Shown: piece by piece, positions 41,699-54,110 of the stretch | Layout of the letters: each line of letters begins with the position of its first letter | Position numbering within the stretch: the first letter of the stretch is position 1 | Assembly (NCBI GenBank): GCA_963576475.1 | Contig: OY754979.1 | Coordinates: 34,385,778 to 34,449,777, forward strand | Reading direction: 5' to 3' | DNA length: 64,000 nt | Source: Molanna angustata | Taxonomy: Eukaryota > Arthropoda > Insecta > Trichoptera > Molannidae | Notes under the pieces: generated by a model | Database searches by the model: none | What the model was told of the DNA's origin: nothing | What the model saw: the letters and a program-made list of their open reading frames with translations, nothing else | Made by a program: the position numbers and the translations under genes

Positions 41699-43983
41699 AA
41701 ATGAACTTCGAATTAACAACACGTTTTTCCCACATAAAATACAACATACATATACATTCAATAACACAAGAGGAGATAAATCTGTGATCGATTATATCAT
41801 TACAAATAGAAAAATCCTACCAACACAAATATTTGATGTTCGAGTACTCAGCTCAGCTAATATCGGGTCGGACCATAACCTTGTACTGTGCAAAATGAAT
41901 ATTGAAAGACCCTGTCAAAAAAACATTAAACCTAAGATAGTCAAGAAAACAAATATAGAATCACTGCAAAATGAAAGTACTATAATGCTATACAAAAACA
42001 GAATATCAGAACAAATAGATAACAATCCAATCGAAGAAAACGACGAAGTGGATGAAATGTGGCTAAAGATTAAACAACAAATTGGAAATGCAGCGGCAGA
42101 CGCACTAGGACACAGAAGCGTAAACTTAAACAAGACAACTAATACAAAACCATGGTTTACAAATGATATTAAAATACTGGCTGATACAAAGCGGAAAATT
42201 TACCTACAATATAAAAGTAATCCAACCAATGAAGAACGAACTAAATATATAGAAACTAGAAACAGGGTTAACAGTGAAATCAGAAAAATAAAAAGAGATT
42301 ACTGGACAAAGTTTACGAAGGATATGGAGTTTGATCTTTATGGATTACAGAAGAAGGTCTGGAAAATGCTGAGGAAAGAAAGAAAGCCAATTGATGAATT
42401 CATACAAACAAAAAAGATACCAACGGAGCAATGGCAAAAGTATTTTGAACAATTATATAAAGATGATAAACAAGAAACTGTCCCATATGTTGAAGGCCCG
42501 TATCAAAATGAAATCAGTATACATGAAATACGTATTGCGATTGCCAAATTAAAAAATAGGAAAACGCCGGGTATAGACGACATAAGCAATGAACTAATTA
42601 AATATGCTGGTGACAGCCTAACACAACAACTGCATCAATTTTTCAATAGAATCATACACTCGACAAAAATCCCAGAGGAGTGGAGGACTAGCATTACAGT
42701 ACCAATATTTAAAAAAGGCCAAAAGACAAAACCAGAGAACTATAGAGGTATATCCCTATTGTGCTCAACACTAAAACTGTTCACACAAATCATTAAGACA
42801 AGACTAGAAACACATATTACCCTAAGAGAAGAACAACAAGGTTTTAGAAGGAACCGATCCACTACAGATGCCATATTTATCGTAAGACAGATAAAAGAGA
42901 AGGCAATTGAATACCAAACTCCTGCCTTTGTCTGCTTTGTGGATTTAATGAAGGCCTTCGATAGAGTACAACTCAAGGATATTATTAATATGTTGGTAGC
43001 TAAGGATGTACCTCCAGAATTAATAAACATCATAAGAGATATAAATTTGGGAAGCAGTACAAAGATAAGAAACGACAATGAATTAAGCAATTCAATCCCT
43101 ATAATGACAGGTGTCCGACAAGGAGATAGTCTAAGCCCATTCCTGTTTAATCTAATAATGGATGAACTAATCAAGGAAATTAAATCGCCCCAGCTTGGGT
43201 ACAGAATGGGGAAGGAAATTGTTAATGTAATTTGCTATGCCGACGACGCTATTATAGTAGCCGAAACTAACAATGACCTACAGACAATGCTGAACAGGTT
43301 ACATAGCACCTGCAAACAATACAACATGGCAATTTCAATTAATAAGACTAAATGTATGACATTCTCAAAAACACACATAGCATGCAATCTGACTATAGAC
43401 AACAACCCAATTGAACAGGTTAATACCTTTAGATACCTAGGAATTGACATAACAGAAGATGCTGACCTCTGTGAAGAAATTCAGAGCCAAGTCAATAAGG
43501 CAGCTGCAGTCTCGGGCGCCCTAAAATCCACTATTTGGAAAAATGAGGATATGGCCATTAAAAGCAAAGTGAGAATCTACAAAGCATGCGTAAGACCAGT
43601 GATGACATATGGAATAGAGGCACGAGCAGACACAGTCAGAAGCAAACAAATGTTGAGGACTTCAGAAATGAGGACATTGAGAGCAATTGCAGGCAAAACC
43701 CTGAGAGACCGAGTGAGGAACTCCAGAATAAGGGAACTATGTGAGGTTGACGATATCATCAGATGGAGCAGGCAGCGGAGGAGGGACTGGTATGGTCATG
43801 TCCAAAGGATGGACAGCACCAGACTTCCTCATATCGTGCTTCACAATCAGCCTCACGGAACCCGCCCTCGCGGTAGACCGCCAAAAAGATGGAGGGATAG
43901 CTGGGGGTCCACTTCGCAGGAAGAGCAGGCCTCTTAAAAAACAGACCTGAAGGTCTATTCAAAAGAAGAAGAAGAAGAAGAAG
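41699..43983 (+). mobile_element. Young 5'-truncated non-LTR retrotransposon (LINE) with target duplication
   Basis: ATGTATATA flanks it at 41690-41698 and 43984-43992. The frame is open from the truncation at about 41700 (coding for the end of the endonuclease, e.g. YTFNNTRGDKSVIDYIITNR) to the stop at 43935. The 3' end is CAAAAG followed by (AAG)n. The intact frame and duplication point to recent insertion. Confidence 0.92.
41784..43937 (+). CDS. LINE endonuclease-reverse transcriptase polyprotein, N-terminally truncated (717 codons)
   Basis: Copies element RNA into DNA at a nicked target. Visible: end of the AP-endonuclease domain with SDHNLVL (about residues 30-36); reverse-transcriptase signatures NRKTPGIDDISNELIKYAGD (about 265), PENYRGISLLCS, QQGFRRNRSTTDAIFIV, FVCFVDLMKAFDRVQ (about 380-394), GVRQGDSLSPFLFNLIMDEL and the catalytic YADDAIIVAE (about 483); then RYLGIDI and the C-terminal WYGHVQRM and RPRGRPPKRWRDSW. 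No RNase H seen. The clade is not certain; the layout fits RTE-like elements. Reading starts at a GTG inside the frame, which extends 84 bases further upstream, so no real start is present. Confidence 0.93.
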   Translation: MIDYIITNRKILPTQIFDVRVLSSANIGSDHNLVLCKMNIERPCQKNIKPKIVKKTNIESLQNESTIMLYKNRISEQIDNNPIEENDEVDEMWLKIKQQIGNAAADALGHRSVNLNKTTNTKPWFTNDIKILADTKRKIYLQYKSNPTNEERTKYIETRNRVNSEIRKIKRDYWTKFTKDMEFDLYGLQKKVWKMLRKERKPIDEFIQTKKIPTEQWQKYFEQLYKDDKQETVPYVEGPYQNEISIHEIRIAIAKLKNRKTPGIDDISNELIKYAGDSLTQQLHQFFNRIIHSTKIPEEWRTSITVPIFKKGQKTKPENYRGISLLCSTLKLFTQIIKTRLETHITLREEQQGFRRNRSTTDAIFIVRQIKEKAIEYQTPAFVCFVDLMKAFDRVQLKDIINMLVAKDVPPELINIIRDINLGSSTKIRNDNELSNSIPIMTGVRQGDSLSPFLFNLIMDELIKEIKSPQLGYRMGKEIVNVICYADDAIIVAETNNDLQTMLNRLHSTCKQYNMAISINKTKCMTFSKTHIACNLTIDNNPIEQVNTFRYLGIDITEDADLCEEIQSQVNKAAAVSGALKSTIWKNEDMAIKSKVRIYKACVRPVMTYGIEARADTVRSKQMLRTSEMRTLRAIAGKTLRDRVRNSRIRELCEVDDIIRWSRQRRRDWYGHVQRMDSTRLPHIVLHNQPHGTRPRGRPPKRWRDSWGSTSQEEQAS

Positions 43984-43992
43984 ATGTATATA

Positions 43993-44525
43993 TATTGACA
44001 GGGTGTGAATATATTTTCATTTCCTGCTCAATACTTCACTCTCATTTAATTAATAGATTTGAAAAATGGCCACATCAATATCATACAAAAGACTATTTTA
44101 CTAATTATAACTATGGGATAATTTTCACAGCGTCATTTTGGCAAAACCTGTAATACTTTGGGTATATTATGATGAGAAAAAAAAGTACCAACTCCGTCAG
44201 TTTTTAATACAGTGAAGGAAAAGAGGACCAAAACGACGAATAGTTTCGTGGCTCCGTAACCTGAGACAGTAACTCAGAAAAAGCACTGTGTCACTGTTAA
44301 AGGCCGCAGTGAAAAAAATGGAGATATCTCTGATGGTCGCCAACCTTCGTAGACGAGACTGCATGTTAATAAGAAGAATAGGTACCTCAAAGATCTGTCA
44401 TATTTAATTTATAATGACCTATATTTAAATAATGAAACGCGTATTCAAATATATACACTTTAATAAACAATATCAAATATCACAATAGTAGATACAAATG
44501 TGGAAGTAATACGGATTGATTTGAT
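43993..44525. other. No recognised gene
   Basis: Unrecognised sequence; AGGCCGCAGTGAAAAAAATG and neighbours may be old LINE scraps but cannot be placed. Confidence 0.35.
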
Positions 44526-44529
44526 TTGA

Positions 44530-44910
44530 TTTGGGAACCGTGTGATTCATATTAATTACACCAGCATAGTTAACTAGTCTTTTTCTATGGCTCTGAAATA
44601 AAAATCGCGTCAGAGATTGCATTTATGACAGGTATTATGGCGGACATTGGGACCTGGTTGATCTGTTTTGTGTGAGCCCATATTATGTTTGTTGAGGTAA
44701 TGATTGTGAATGCAGAAAGTTGAGATTGTGTACATATTGATAGTGTGGAACGGGAACAGTCACCTGGTACATAATTGCATATAATTGTCAGTAAAAATTG
44801 TTAACTGCTAGCCCTAGAATTAGATTTCCTAGTTGGGCAGCAGTAATCTACTTATTGTTGTCATTATAAATATAGATAAATATGGTAAATAAATAAATAA
44901 AATAAAATAC
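44530..44910 (+). repeat. Dispersed repeat D (forward copy)
   Basis: Nearly the reverse complement of 47893-48200: GTTGATCTGTTTTGTGTGAG, TGGAACGGGAACA and CCTAGTTGGGCAGCAGTAAT, ending in AAATAAATAAATAAAATAAA. Probably the 3' UTR and tail of a LINE. Shorter pieces at 8930-8990 and 53030-53115. Confidence 0.75.
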
Positions 44911-46846
44911 AATGTGTCCTATTCTGATTCGTTTCAGAGTACGAAAACGTCTATAACCAACGGGCGACCGTGGATAAACTTTTAACATTTGACAAATTAT
45001 AACAGTCAACTTTTTGACATTTCTAATGTAAGTACTAAAATTCAGACGGATAAATTTAGACGAATCCGAATAGAACATAATATGATATGTTAAAACAAAT
45101 AACCCACTAAGTGAAAGTCGTAAATCAGAGAGCGTCTCACGTAGGAAATTGGCATTTGGTAATAAATTTGTTGATTTGCATTCAGCAATAGATGTAAAAT
45201 AAATATTTATAATAGATGCAATACACTATCCAAATATATATGTGTTAGGTACATGTTATTCTCGCTTCCTCGAGCTATAAACACAGCTGAAAGAATTTAT
45301 AATACAGTAGTAAAATAGCAGGGCGCAAATAAGTTACATTAAATTTACAATATTTAGAAAAGACCTAAATGCAAACTGTAACTTTTTTGAAATAATTTTT
45401 TTTGTTGTTTTGTAGTCACTATAGTTCGGTTAATTTTAACATGAAATTTTGTTAATATTAAAAAATTTTTTTTAGTGCAGCAGTTGAGAAATGGCTGAAG
45501 AAAGAAGAAGAAATTTACAGTAGGTAAGTATATAAAAATATCGTTTTTAGTTTATTTAATTTAAATAATTTCATTTACATATTACAACTAACAATTCGCT
45601 TTGTTCAAACCATGAATGGCTTATTTGATTCGACCGGTTTCGGAGCGACTGATTCTTCCTCGGGACAACTATGCCTATCATATAAAATAGTTAATTCATG
45701 ATTATATTTAAATATTATAAAATTACTTAAAAAATAAGTAAAAACACAATTTTTTTAAATTATATTTTATTAATAATGCATATTAAAATAAACATTTTTT
45801 ACCAGAGCCTGCCTCACTAGGATTCCATCCCGTGATGAAGAGGGCTCTTTACAAAAAATAAAAATAAAAAATAATTCAAAGATAATATAACAATAATACA
45901 AAAATAATAATGCATTAACAAAGTACCTAATATAAAACTAAAGATAAAACAAAGTTAATTGTAACTAATTTGTTTAAAATAATATTGAAATTAATTCTTT
46001 TGTTGTATTAAGTTTTCTGTTTGCCCTGTAGTTGTATACTTTACGAGGAGTAATGAATGACTGAGATGAGCAAAGTCGTAAATACACTTCGAATTCATAC
46101 GATTTAATTCCTTATGTACGATGGTGTTAGATATCAATATTGCTTGTGTCTTTTTTCGCATACATTATCTTTGATTGATAAACCGTTTTGTATTTACGCT
46201 CGGAGGAGATGTGTCCACCGCATAATGGATGGGACATAAAAACAACAAAATTACTGTCACAAAAGAACAACACTCCACTTTACCAACGTTGTGACACGTG
46301 TGACGATACTAAAAATGAAACGGTCAGTAAAACTAACAAACTCTTATGGTAGGTATGCTGTTATTTATTTACATAAACACACGCCATTTTTGTTTTATGT
46401 TATTTTTTTATTTTCAATTGCTTCTCCGACAACTTACAGAGGTAGGTATTTACCTACCATGTCATATATTATTACATGACACACCAAATAACAAGTTTCC
46501 GCATTTATGATGTTAATCGTTTCACAAATCTATCTATAATTTAGAAGTTACATTCAGAAGTTACTAGTATTAGGTAGGTAGGTACCTATTATATATTTAC
46601 TAGCTAAATCCATCTAAACTGTGACTTTCACTGAATAAGTATAGTGATAGATTTTAATAAGTGAGTCATGGTAGGTATATCGCGCGTTTGACGTCTATGT
46701 ATATTGCAAAATATTGCAGTTTTCCTTACATTTCAACACATCCTAGATAACTATTCTCTAAATCTTAATAAACAATGTGTTTTTTTTTTCGACAAATAAA
46801 TCCGAAAACAATTCACATTAGTCGTTATTCTCTTAACAATGCACTT
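44911..46846. other. No recognised gene; ribozyme fossil inside
   Basis: AT-rich DNA with A-rich tails (45875-45900). 45405-45480 is the inverted partner of 33345-33415. A decayed hammerhead-like motif is listed separately. No host coding seen. Confidence 0.45.
45633..45664 (-). ncRNA. Fossil hammerhead motif
   Basis: On the - strand GAAA followed by ACCGGU and C, as in the ribozymes at 58970 and 59562, but the core reads CCGAGGA (U4 changed) and stem II no longer pairs. Same spacing as the intact motifs; inactive relic. Confidence 0.4.
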
Positions 46847-47315
46847 GGTTGTAGATCAATCGAATAAAGCCGGTTGCAGACCAAAATCTAAGCTAAGTTA
46901 ATTTACCTTAGATCGCATAGCTGAGGTCGTTTTTCATACTATAGTGTGCAGGCTGCAAACTATGTGGGCTGTGGGCCTTATTATACTTACTATTTATAAT
47001 AAGAGTTTAATCCGATGCTAAGTCAGTTTCGGCCATACAAACAACTGGATAAGTATCAGCTTAAACACAAATTGCAAATAGTAGGTAAGTAAGACCAAGT
47101 GATTTTGTAAGAAAAATGAGCTAAGCTTTTGGTCTGCAATCGGCATAACGGTCTAGTTGTAGATCAACTGAATAATGCACTTAGTTGTAGATCAATCGAA
47201 TAATTCACTTAGTTGTAGATCAATCGAATAATTCACTTAGTTGTAGATCAATCGAATAATTCACTTAGTTGTAGATCAATCGAATAATTCACTTAGTTGT
47301 TGATCAATCGAATAA
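46847..47315. repeat. Minisatellite, 28-bp unit, interrupted by a MITE
   Basis: Unit TTCACTTAGTTGTAGATCAA plus TCGAATAA, one copy at 46847-46867 and about six at 47148-47315. The units between are displaced by the element at 46868-47145. Confidence 0.85.
46868..47145. mobile_element. MITE inserted in a minisatellite, TAA duplication
   Basis: Inverted termini GCCGGTTGCAGACCAAAATC and the near complement of it (TTTTGGTCTGCAATCGGC) with TAA at 46865-46867 and 47146-47148. The interrupted minisatellite on either side proves the insertion. Harbinger-like target size; no coding. Confidence 0.82.
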
Positions 47316-47892
47316 AATGAAATATCTTTTCCACGAGATTTCCCACAGTAGGTACACAATATGACAAATAATATTGAAGTTGGTGGAATTATGGTCTTTT
47401 CTTGAGTTTGGTATTTTTGAAATGTAAAGTTGTTTTTATCTATGTGCCTATATTCTACCTATTTTATTATTATACCTACCTATGTATATAAACTGTATGC
47501 TTTTTGTTTTAATTATTAAGTTATTTATTAATATCATCACTTTACTAAATTAAGTAAAAGTAGGTACATACTTGTAGCGTTTTATTCTAACATCTTATCT
47601 ACCCCTCGACATATATTTATTTTTAGTATTTAATCTTAGTTAGGTAACTGTAATAAACAAGATAACTATTCATCCTCAATCTTAATGATTAACGATATCT
47701 TCTATAACTAACTATCATGCAGCTTAGTTTAAACTTGTTAAGTATATAGGTATATTTTATAGCTTCTGCAAATTCCTGAAGACCATTTTTTACCAACTTC
47801 ATTCCATGCGTTCAAAACTTCCTACAATAGGGATCTGGAACCATTACCTACCTTACTTCTTATATGTACCTATAACTATATTATTTATTTAT
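47316..47892. other. No recognised gene
   Basis: AT-rich, with TACCTACCTATG-type motifs. Nothing recognised. Confidence 0.4.
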
Positions 47893-48200
47893 TTACCTTT
47901 TATCACACCATATTTACAATGACAACAATAAGTAGATTTCTGCTGCCCAACTAGGAAATCCTGTTCTAGGGCTAGAAGTTTACAATTTTTATTGACAATG
48001 CAATTTATGAACCAGGTGATTGTTCCCGTTCCACACTAAATACGTACCTACACGATCTCAACTTTCTGCAATCACAAACATATGGGCTCACACAAAACAG
48101 ATCAACCAGGTCCCAATGTCCGCCATAATACCTGTCATAAATCCAATCTCTGACGCGATTTTTATTTCAGAGCCATGTTAGACTCGTTAACTATGTTGAA
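47893..48200 (-). repeat. Dispersed repeat D (inverted copy)
   Basis: Reverse complement of 44530-44910. Starts with the A-rich tail side (TTATTTATTTACCTTTTATC) and ends near TTTTTATTTCAGAGCCATG. Confidence 0.75.
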
Positions 48201-48204
48201 CCTT

Positions 48205-48305
48205 GAAAAGTTAATGAATAAGACGTATTTTGAATAATTATGAAAATGATGAAATTTTCGTAATTATTCAAAATATGTCTAATTCAGTAACTTTTTAAGA
48301 ACATT
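48205..48305. repeat. Hairpin of about 100 bp
   Basis: TTGAATAATTATGAAAAT (48230) pairs with ATTTTCGTAATTATTCAA (48254); outer bases CTTGAAAAGTTA also pair with TAACTTTTTAAG. A small foldback element, directly next to repeat D. Confidence 0.65.
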
Positions 48306-49025
48306 CCGGCCAATATAGGTACGTTCTTATTCCATTTAGTCCAAGTTTATATCTTATAACACTGAAATAAGACCGTAAATCTAATTTCTACAATTTTAGT
48401 ATGTTCCTATTATAGTTGCAATAGTTACTGAATAGGGGGTAATGTGTAGGTACTATTGTTGCATTATTCCATTATTGTTATTCTGTATTTTGTATTTTTA
48501 TGTATAGATTTAAATAAATAAATATATAACTGTATTAGGTAAACCATTTTATAATTTAAATAAATAGGCAAAGCACGAGCTTTTCTACAATAAATCTAGG
48601 TACCTAATATAAATTTTCATTTTTATTGTTATTTAAGGAATACATTGTGATACATCAGAATCAATTTTATTTGTAAAATATATTGTTATGAATGAATCAA
48701 TAAAAGGTTATTAACCACTGAAGTTAGTCTATTATACTTAAGTTAGTCCCATGGGCTCATTTTTTAGTCTCCTCGGGGAGCTGTTAGTCTCTGCTAATGT
48801 AAACAAATAAACACTTTAATGTGCTATATAAAAAAGAGCCATAAAGTGCCTGTTGTAAGGAAGTTATATTATCAACTAGATACCTATATATTGCATACAT
48901 TGATACATAATGGCTTCCTCACATTCAATAGGTACATAATTAGGGGAACTAAGAGAGTAGGATATAAAGTATACAAGACTAACTTGTAATTTCTTACTTC
49001 AGCTAAATAGGTAGGTACCTACCTA
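48306..49025. other. No recognised gene
   Basis: AT-rich; a TAGGTACCTACCTACC motif at 49010. Nothing recognised. Confidence 0.4.
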
Positions 49026-49029
49026 CCAA

Positions 49030-49175
49030 ACCATCATACATTTTCCCTATTCGGGGTAGGCAGAGAAAACCGAGCGCCATACACTTATGTCTTTGGCTAA
49101 ATTCATCTCCTTACATTCATACACCGTTTCACACATACCTACTAACTCGTTCGTTTTCATTGTTATTACAATACC
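49030..49175 (-). mobile_element. LINE tail fragment
   Basis: CATACATTTTCCCTATTCGG followed by GGTAGGCAGAGAAAACCGAGC is the 3' end of the LINE family at 8010-8385, decayed. Confidence 0.65.
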
Positions 49176-49180
49176 TTCTC

Positions 49181-49393
49181 GGCCTTTTTGGCCTTCGTGG
49201 CTCAGTTGGTTGGGTATCTGACTGCTGATCCAAAGGTCCAGGGTTCGATTCCCGGTGGAGACATAGTTTTTAATTGTGTTTTCAGTCTGGATCTGTATCT
49301 CCAGAATGTGGCAACTTGTTATTGGGTGCGTGTTAAATTAATATTTGACATAGTACCTGTTAGTTGCCCGAGAAGCAACTAAATAAAATAAAA
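49181..49393 (+). mobile_element. tRNA-derived SINE, second family
   Basis: Box A TGGCTCAGTTGGTTGGGTA (49199) and box B GGGTTCGATTCCC (49241-49253), then a body with TTCAGTCTGGATCTG, CTCCAGAATGTGGCAACTTG and GTTGCCCGAGAAGC, ending AAATAAAATAAAAAAA. The body recurs at 52928-53008 (inverted) and 63838-63966. Confidence 0.85.
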
Positions 49394-50870
49394 AAATACC
49401 TAGGTATCTACATATAGTTGGACCTGTACCATATAGGTCAATTTGCTTAAGCATCTGAAATGTTGCTGACTCGCCGCATTCTGAAAATTTCCTGGATCGG
49501 TAAAATATCAAATGTGGAGCGCGAGCTAGTTGACTACTCAGTTAAGCGACAAATGGTACCTACCTACCTTCATAAGCAATTTCAAAATACCCGAAAACGC
49601 ATGCAAAAAACAAACATATTATTTCATATTTATTTCTGCATAACAAAATGTTAAGTTAATACATTCTGTTGAAATTTCTGAAAATTCATCAAGACATCGC
49701 CTTCAAGGTATCTCGAAACCCTGAGGCTTCCTCAAGATATGTCGGTGAATCAGCCATATTTGTTTGAAGTGACAACCCGTACGATCAACAAGTGTCACAA
49801 TAATTGATATAATACATTGAAATAACATGACATGATTTAACAGAGTACCTACAGATATAGCATATTAATGAGTAAATAAAAAAATAAAGAATATAGAGAA
49901 ACCTACTTATACAAAATAAGCAATTCGGGAAAAAAATAAAAGAAAAATTCAGCGCTAGAAGGATGTAAAGGGTCCTACTAACACCATGTCCAATAAACAG
50001 TTACCTATTTAAGATAAAAGTAAAAAGAATACAAGAACAAAGTGAAGGACGACAAACCAAACAAATACATATATGTATAATAATAGTTAATTAATTAGTA
50101 TGTTAGTGTTCATAAATATCACAGATTAGTTGGATTGATGTTTAGTATTTCGTCAGTATTCTTGATTGTTTTCACCAATCTCAATGTCAGACAAATTAAA
50201 ATTTGATGCATTCCAAGTTCCATTCACAAATGAACGTTTATAGTTTTATGAATGAATTGGACAGACCAGACCACAGACCTAATGTGGGTCAAACGAAATG
50301 TTCTGTGTCTTCTGTAGTATCACAGTGAGGAGTGGGTGTTGGGTTACCTCAAAGGTTGGTAAGTGGAATGTGTACAGGTACCTACTACCAATGTCTTTCA
50401 TTAAAACTGCATCCTATTCTAGACAGAAGGCGTGTCAGAACAAAACCAGTGTTAGGTAATGATATCTATAAACCCATAACAATGACTCGTCAAAATCAAC
50501 AATCTGAATTTCACGCAAACATCAGTCAACTGCACCAAGGGAAAAATAAAAAAAAAAAATAATGATTTAAATACCAGAATTCCGTTTTAAAATTCAAGAA
50601 TTCAGTTTTTTAGCGTATAAATTTCAATTTTTTCAGTGATATAGGCATAGCAATTAATGTTTCATTTACTATTTCAATTATTTTTCTTTTGAAGAAATTA
50701 CAATTCAGTATCAAATTCGCCACCTCATGCTACACGGGAATTTATATTATTATTATTATTTTTATAAAACTTAATGTTTGTAAGTAAGTATGTATGTTTG
50801 TGTGTATGTTATGCGCTAATAAACCACTCATTCGATTGCAAAAACTTAAGCGAATTAGGTATAGGTACTT
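49394..50870. other. No recognised gene; inverted copy of a dispersed repeat
   Basis: 49815-49995 is the reverse complement of 40405-40620. Remainder AT-rich with ATTATTATTATT at 50746. Nothing coding recognised. Confidence 0.45.
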
Positions 50871-50872
50871 GG

Positions 50873-51140
50873 GACGGTTTCTGGATTTAAACTTTTTTCC
50901 TCTTTTTCATCGTGTATTAGGTCATTAATCTGTGAAGGTGAACTATCCTGGGGAAAGAGTTACAACTGTCCTTCCATCTCTTCGCAGGTTTTCCAGGTAG
51001 TCTTCTGTTGTTGGATATTTCTGTCTTTACAATTTTCACAGTTGGGGAAAAAGTTCCAACCGTCCTTCCATCTCTCCGCAGGTTTTCCAGGTATTCTTCT
51101 GTTGTTGGATATTTCTGTCTTTACAATTTTCACAAGTTAA
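50873..51140 (-). repeat. Detached piece of the 105-bp satellite, with a local duplication
   Basis: On the - strand CCTGCGAAGAGATGGAAGGA and GGTTTAAATCCAGAAACC type sequence equals the third array of the composite element at 709-1305. A 105-base segment containing TTCTGTTGTTGGATATTTCT is duplicated at about 51002 and 51105. Confidence 0.75.
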
Positions 51141-52927
51141 AGGGGGACTGAAGGGGGAAAGGGAAGAGCAAAATAAAATTAGTAGGTTAATAAATTTTAC
51201 AGTTATACAGACGGCATGTTTCGATCTGTCATTATATTTAGATTAGATTAGTGTAGATAATATTAGACCGCATAAATCAACATCATGCAGAATGAATGGC
51301 GTAACAATTAAGATATCTACACGGCACACCACATTTAGTGAAATAAGTATTACCAATTTGTGACATCTTTTGACAATCGTGTGTGAAACGTCACCTAATA
51401 TCATGAACAAAATGTACGACCTACTGTATGTTTTTGGTATCGAATGATGGTTAAATTGAAATACCTTTGAATTCCCGCTAAAATCCTTCCACATGCAACT
51501 GCTTCCTTTCCCCTTGCGGTCAAAACCGTAAAATAGAAGACCCGCAAGAATTCGTCGCTCAAATATAGTCTCGTTTCGTCGATAAAAATACATTATTGTT
51601 TCATCATTATCATCGTGTGTCTTATTGTACCATCGTATTGTGTCCTAGTTGTTTACCTACTTGTGATTTGTGAGAGAAGAGGAGAGTAATGATCAAGAGA
51701 ACGAGATAAGTTTACATAAATATATTCAATAAAGGAAAGAAATGTCAAAAAAACGGCCATTAAATATGGAATGTATTGTTCTTATAATAGCCTTGTGAAA
51801 AGTCAACACGGAATTAAACAGAATTAAGTCAAAATAGATGTCACAAATTTGAAATATTTCACTTGGTTCTCAGTTCTCACTTATTTGAGTAGCTTTAAAT
51901 AAAAATATGACAAGAAGTATGTCTGTCTGTCTTGCATGGTTTCCACACCATCACATAACATTATAATATGTATCGGGCTGTCATAAGTTAGTAGTTGTAT
52001 GAAGGTTGTAATAGTAGATTCAGACATACGTAGTTGAAGTTAACGCCCACAATCTATTCCCAGAGAGCACATCGCTATGTAGATACCTAAAATATAACGG
52101 ATGATACATATAAATGCACTGCACTACTAAACACATGTTGTATTGATAGTTTTGTCCTATCTGAATTTCCTGTACTTACATACATACAAACAGCACAACA
52201 GCAGGAATACAAGCTAAATAACATCTCACGTAGTTCAGAAATGAGGTTCACCATATTCTAGAGACCGACAGACACCATTAGAAAGTTCGATCGTTTACTG
52301 AGTCCGATTGATGGTATTTTTCAGTACTTGTGAATTGGCAATGTGTATAGCACACAAGTATTCCTAATAAACATGTTGTAAAAGTTACGCGACCGTTTAA
52401 CACCCGTGTAGGCAAAAACGTTAGGTACCAATAAACGCTGTGTAGCAGATCAGTTAGTTTACGACTGTGTATCTCTAATACAAAGTTTACACAACGCTTG
52501 CACGTCTGTCCAAGGTAGTTTAACCGTGTTTTAAGACAATTTTCATCTGTCACAAATCAAATTTGATTTTGATCTGCATGTTTATATTGTTTTATCTTGG
52601 AATAATATGACGAAAAATCATTATAAATTATTGTACTCTCGATAGGTGTACATTTTAGGAGCGAAAACTTGTCCAAAAATATGGTGGGTGCGACGTTGTC
52701 GGATTAATTTCTGTTGTAAGTCTATTGCAGTCTATTGCAACTACCCAGTCGTTATACAGCATTTATTACTTACTGTCTATTATTTGCACGAGTTTTACAC
52801 TGTGTCTAACTTAAACACAGGTCAAAGGGTGTGCAGTCGAATTTTATAAGTAAGACTGTTAAATGTGTCAATAGGGTGTTTACCACAAACCAATGTTTCT
52901 GTAAATGGAAGGTTTTTTTTTGTTTTT
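51141..52927. other. No recognised gene
   Basis: AT-rich DNA with several random frames of 60-116 codons, none with recognisable features. Confidence 0.4.
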
Positions 52928-53115
52928 AGCGTTTCTCGGGCAACTGACAGGTGCTATGTCAAATAATTATTTAACACGCATCCAATAACAAGTTACCACA
53001 TTCTGGAGATTTACGATATATATTTATATTTTAATCACACCATATTTTACAATGACACAAACAAGTAGACTGCTGCTGTCCAACTAGGAAACCCTCTTCT
53101 AGGGCTAGTATTTTA
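52928..53115 (-). mobile_element. SINE body fragment and repeat D fragment
   Basis: 52928-53008 is an inverted copy of the SINE body at 49290-49380 (GTTGCCCGAGAAAC, CCAGAATGTGG on the - strand). 53030-53115 is a piece of repeat D in the same orientation. Confidence 0.7.
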
Positions 53116-53870
53116 CAACATTACTGTTCAGTGACAATACACTTACGAACTGGGTGATGTTAGTTTCCGCTGTACATACATTGGGTAGGCACACAATCAA
53201 GATACTTTGTATTAATAACTAATTAACTTCTCCTAAATCAAAATACCCGACATACTTAATATTTTATTTCATTTCGAAACCATAGAGAAGAAGTCATAGA
53301 TCAATGTCGTTAATACAATTTTGTTATTTACATATTGCTTTATCTCATCGAATATTTTTCCATCAACTAATATATTCAATAGTTATAGAAATCCCATAAG
53401 TGGTCCGCGGGATCTATAGAGGTTCGTGTAGTACACGTTGAGAATAGGTATGGCGTAAAAATGAGCTTGGAAATTGTGGAACCATGAATTAATTTTAAGT
53501 GAAATTAGATGGGCCCAACAAATAATGATGGCAAATGATAGGTATGTGAAGAACGATGTAATAAGATATAAGAATGATGAGTTAGTAAATGGTATCGAAA
53601 GTAAGATGTTAGTATGTTGTTAAAGATGATCCCAATCTAATAATAGTACATGAGTATAATATATGTATAGTTTGACGAGTCAATTAGCGCTGAAGACATA
53701 TGTCTGTCCAAGCCACAACCAACTGTATTCAGTATCGTAAAACATGGATTGATCATTACATGTGTTGATGTGTTATTGTCTCGACACAACACACCCAGGG
53801 GTGCTACATGTACATATATCTATAGAGCTTTATCATTACTTAATTAACTATACAAACTATCACGCAATGT
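53116..53870. other. No recognised gene
   Basis: Unrecognised; no repeats identified by eye. Confidence 0.35.
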
Positions 53871-53874
53871 ACCC

Positions 53875-54110
53875 GTTACTATTGGGATAGAAAAAAGAAC
53901 CAAATGCACATAAAATTCTGTATATGCATACATTCATCGGCTAACACATGCTCGTATTTATTATGTATCATTGCATAGATAGATACCCGTCTGTTTAAAG
54001 ACTTCAAACGTTTCCTTCTTTCAGAATTCTGTTCAGAGCCTTCTTCAACTTGTAGGTACTCAGCTGTTATCTTGGAAAGGGGGTATCTTCTGATTGGTCC
54101 CATTACAATT
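53875..54110 (-). mobile_element. Decayed LINE tail fragment
   Basis: Order of motifs (ATACATTCATCGGCTAACAC, ACTTCAAACGTTTCCTTCTT) matches the antisense of the LINE tail at 8010-8385, strongly diverged. Confidence 0.5.
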
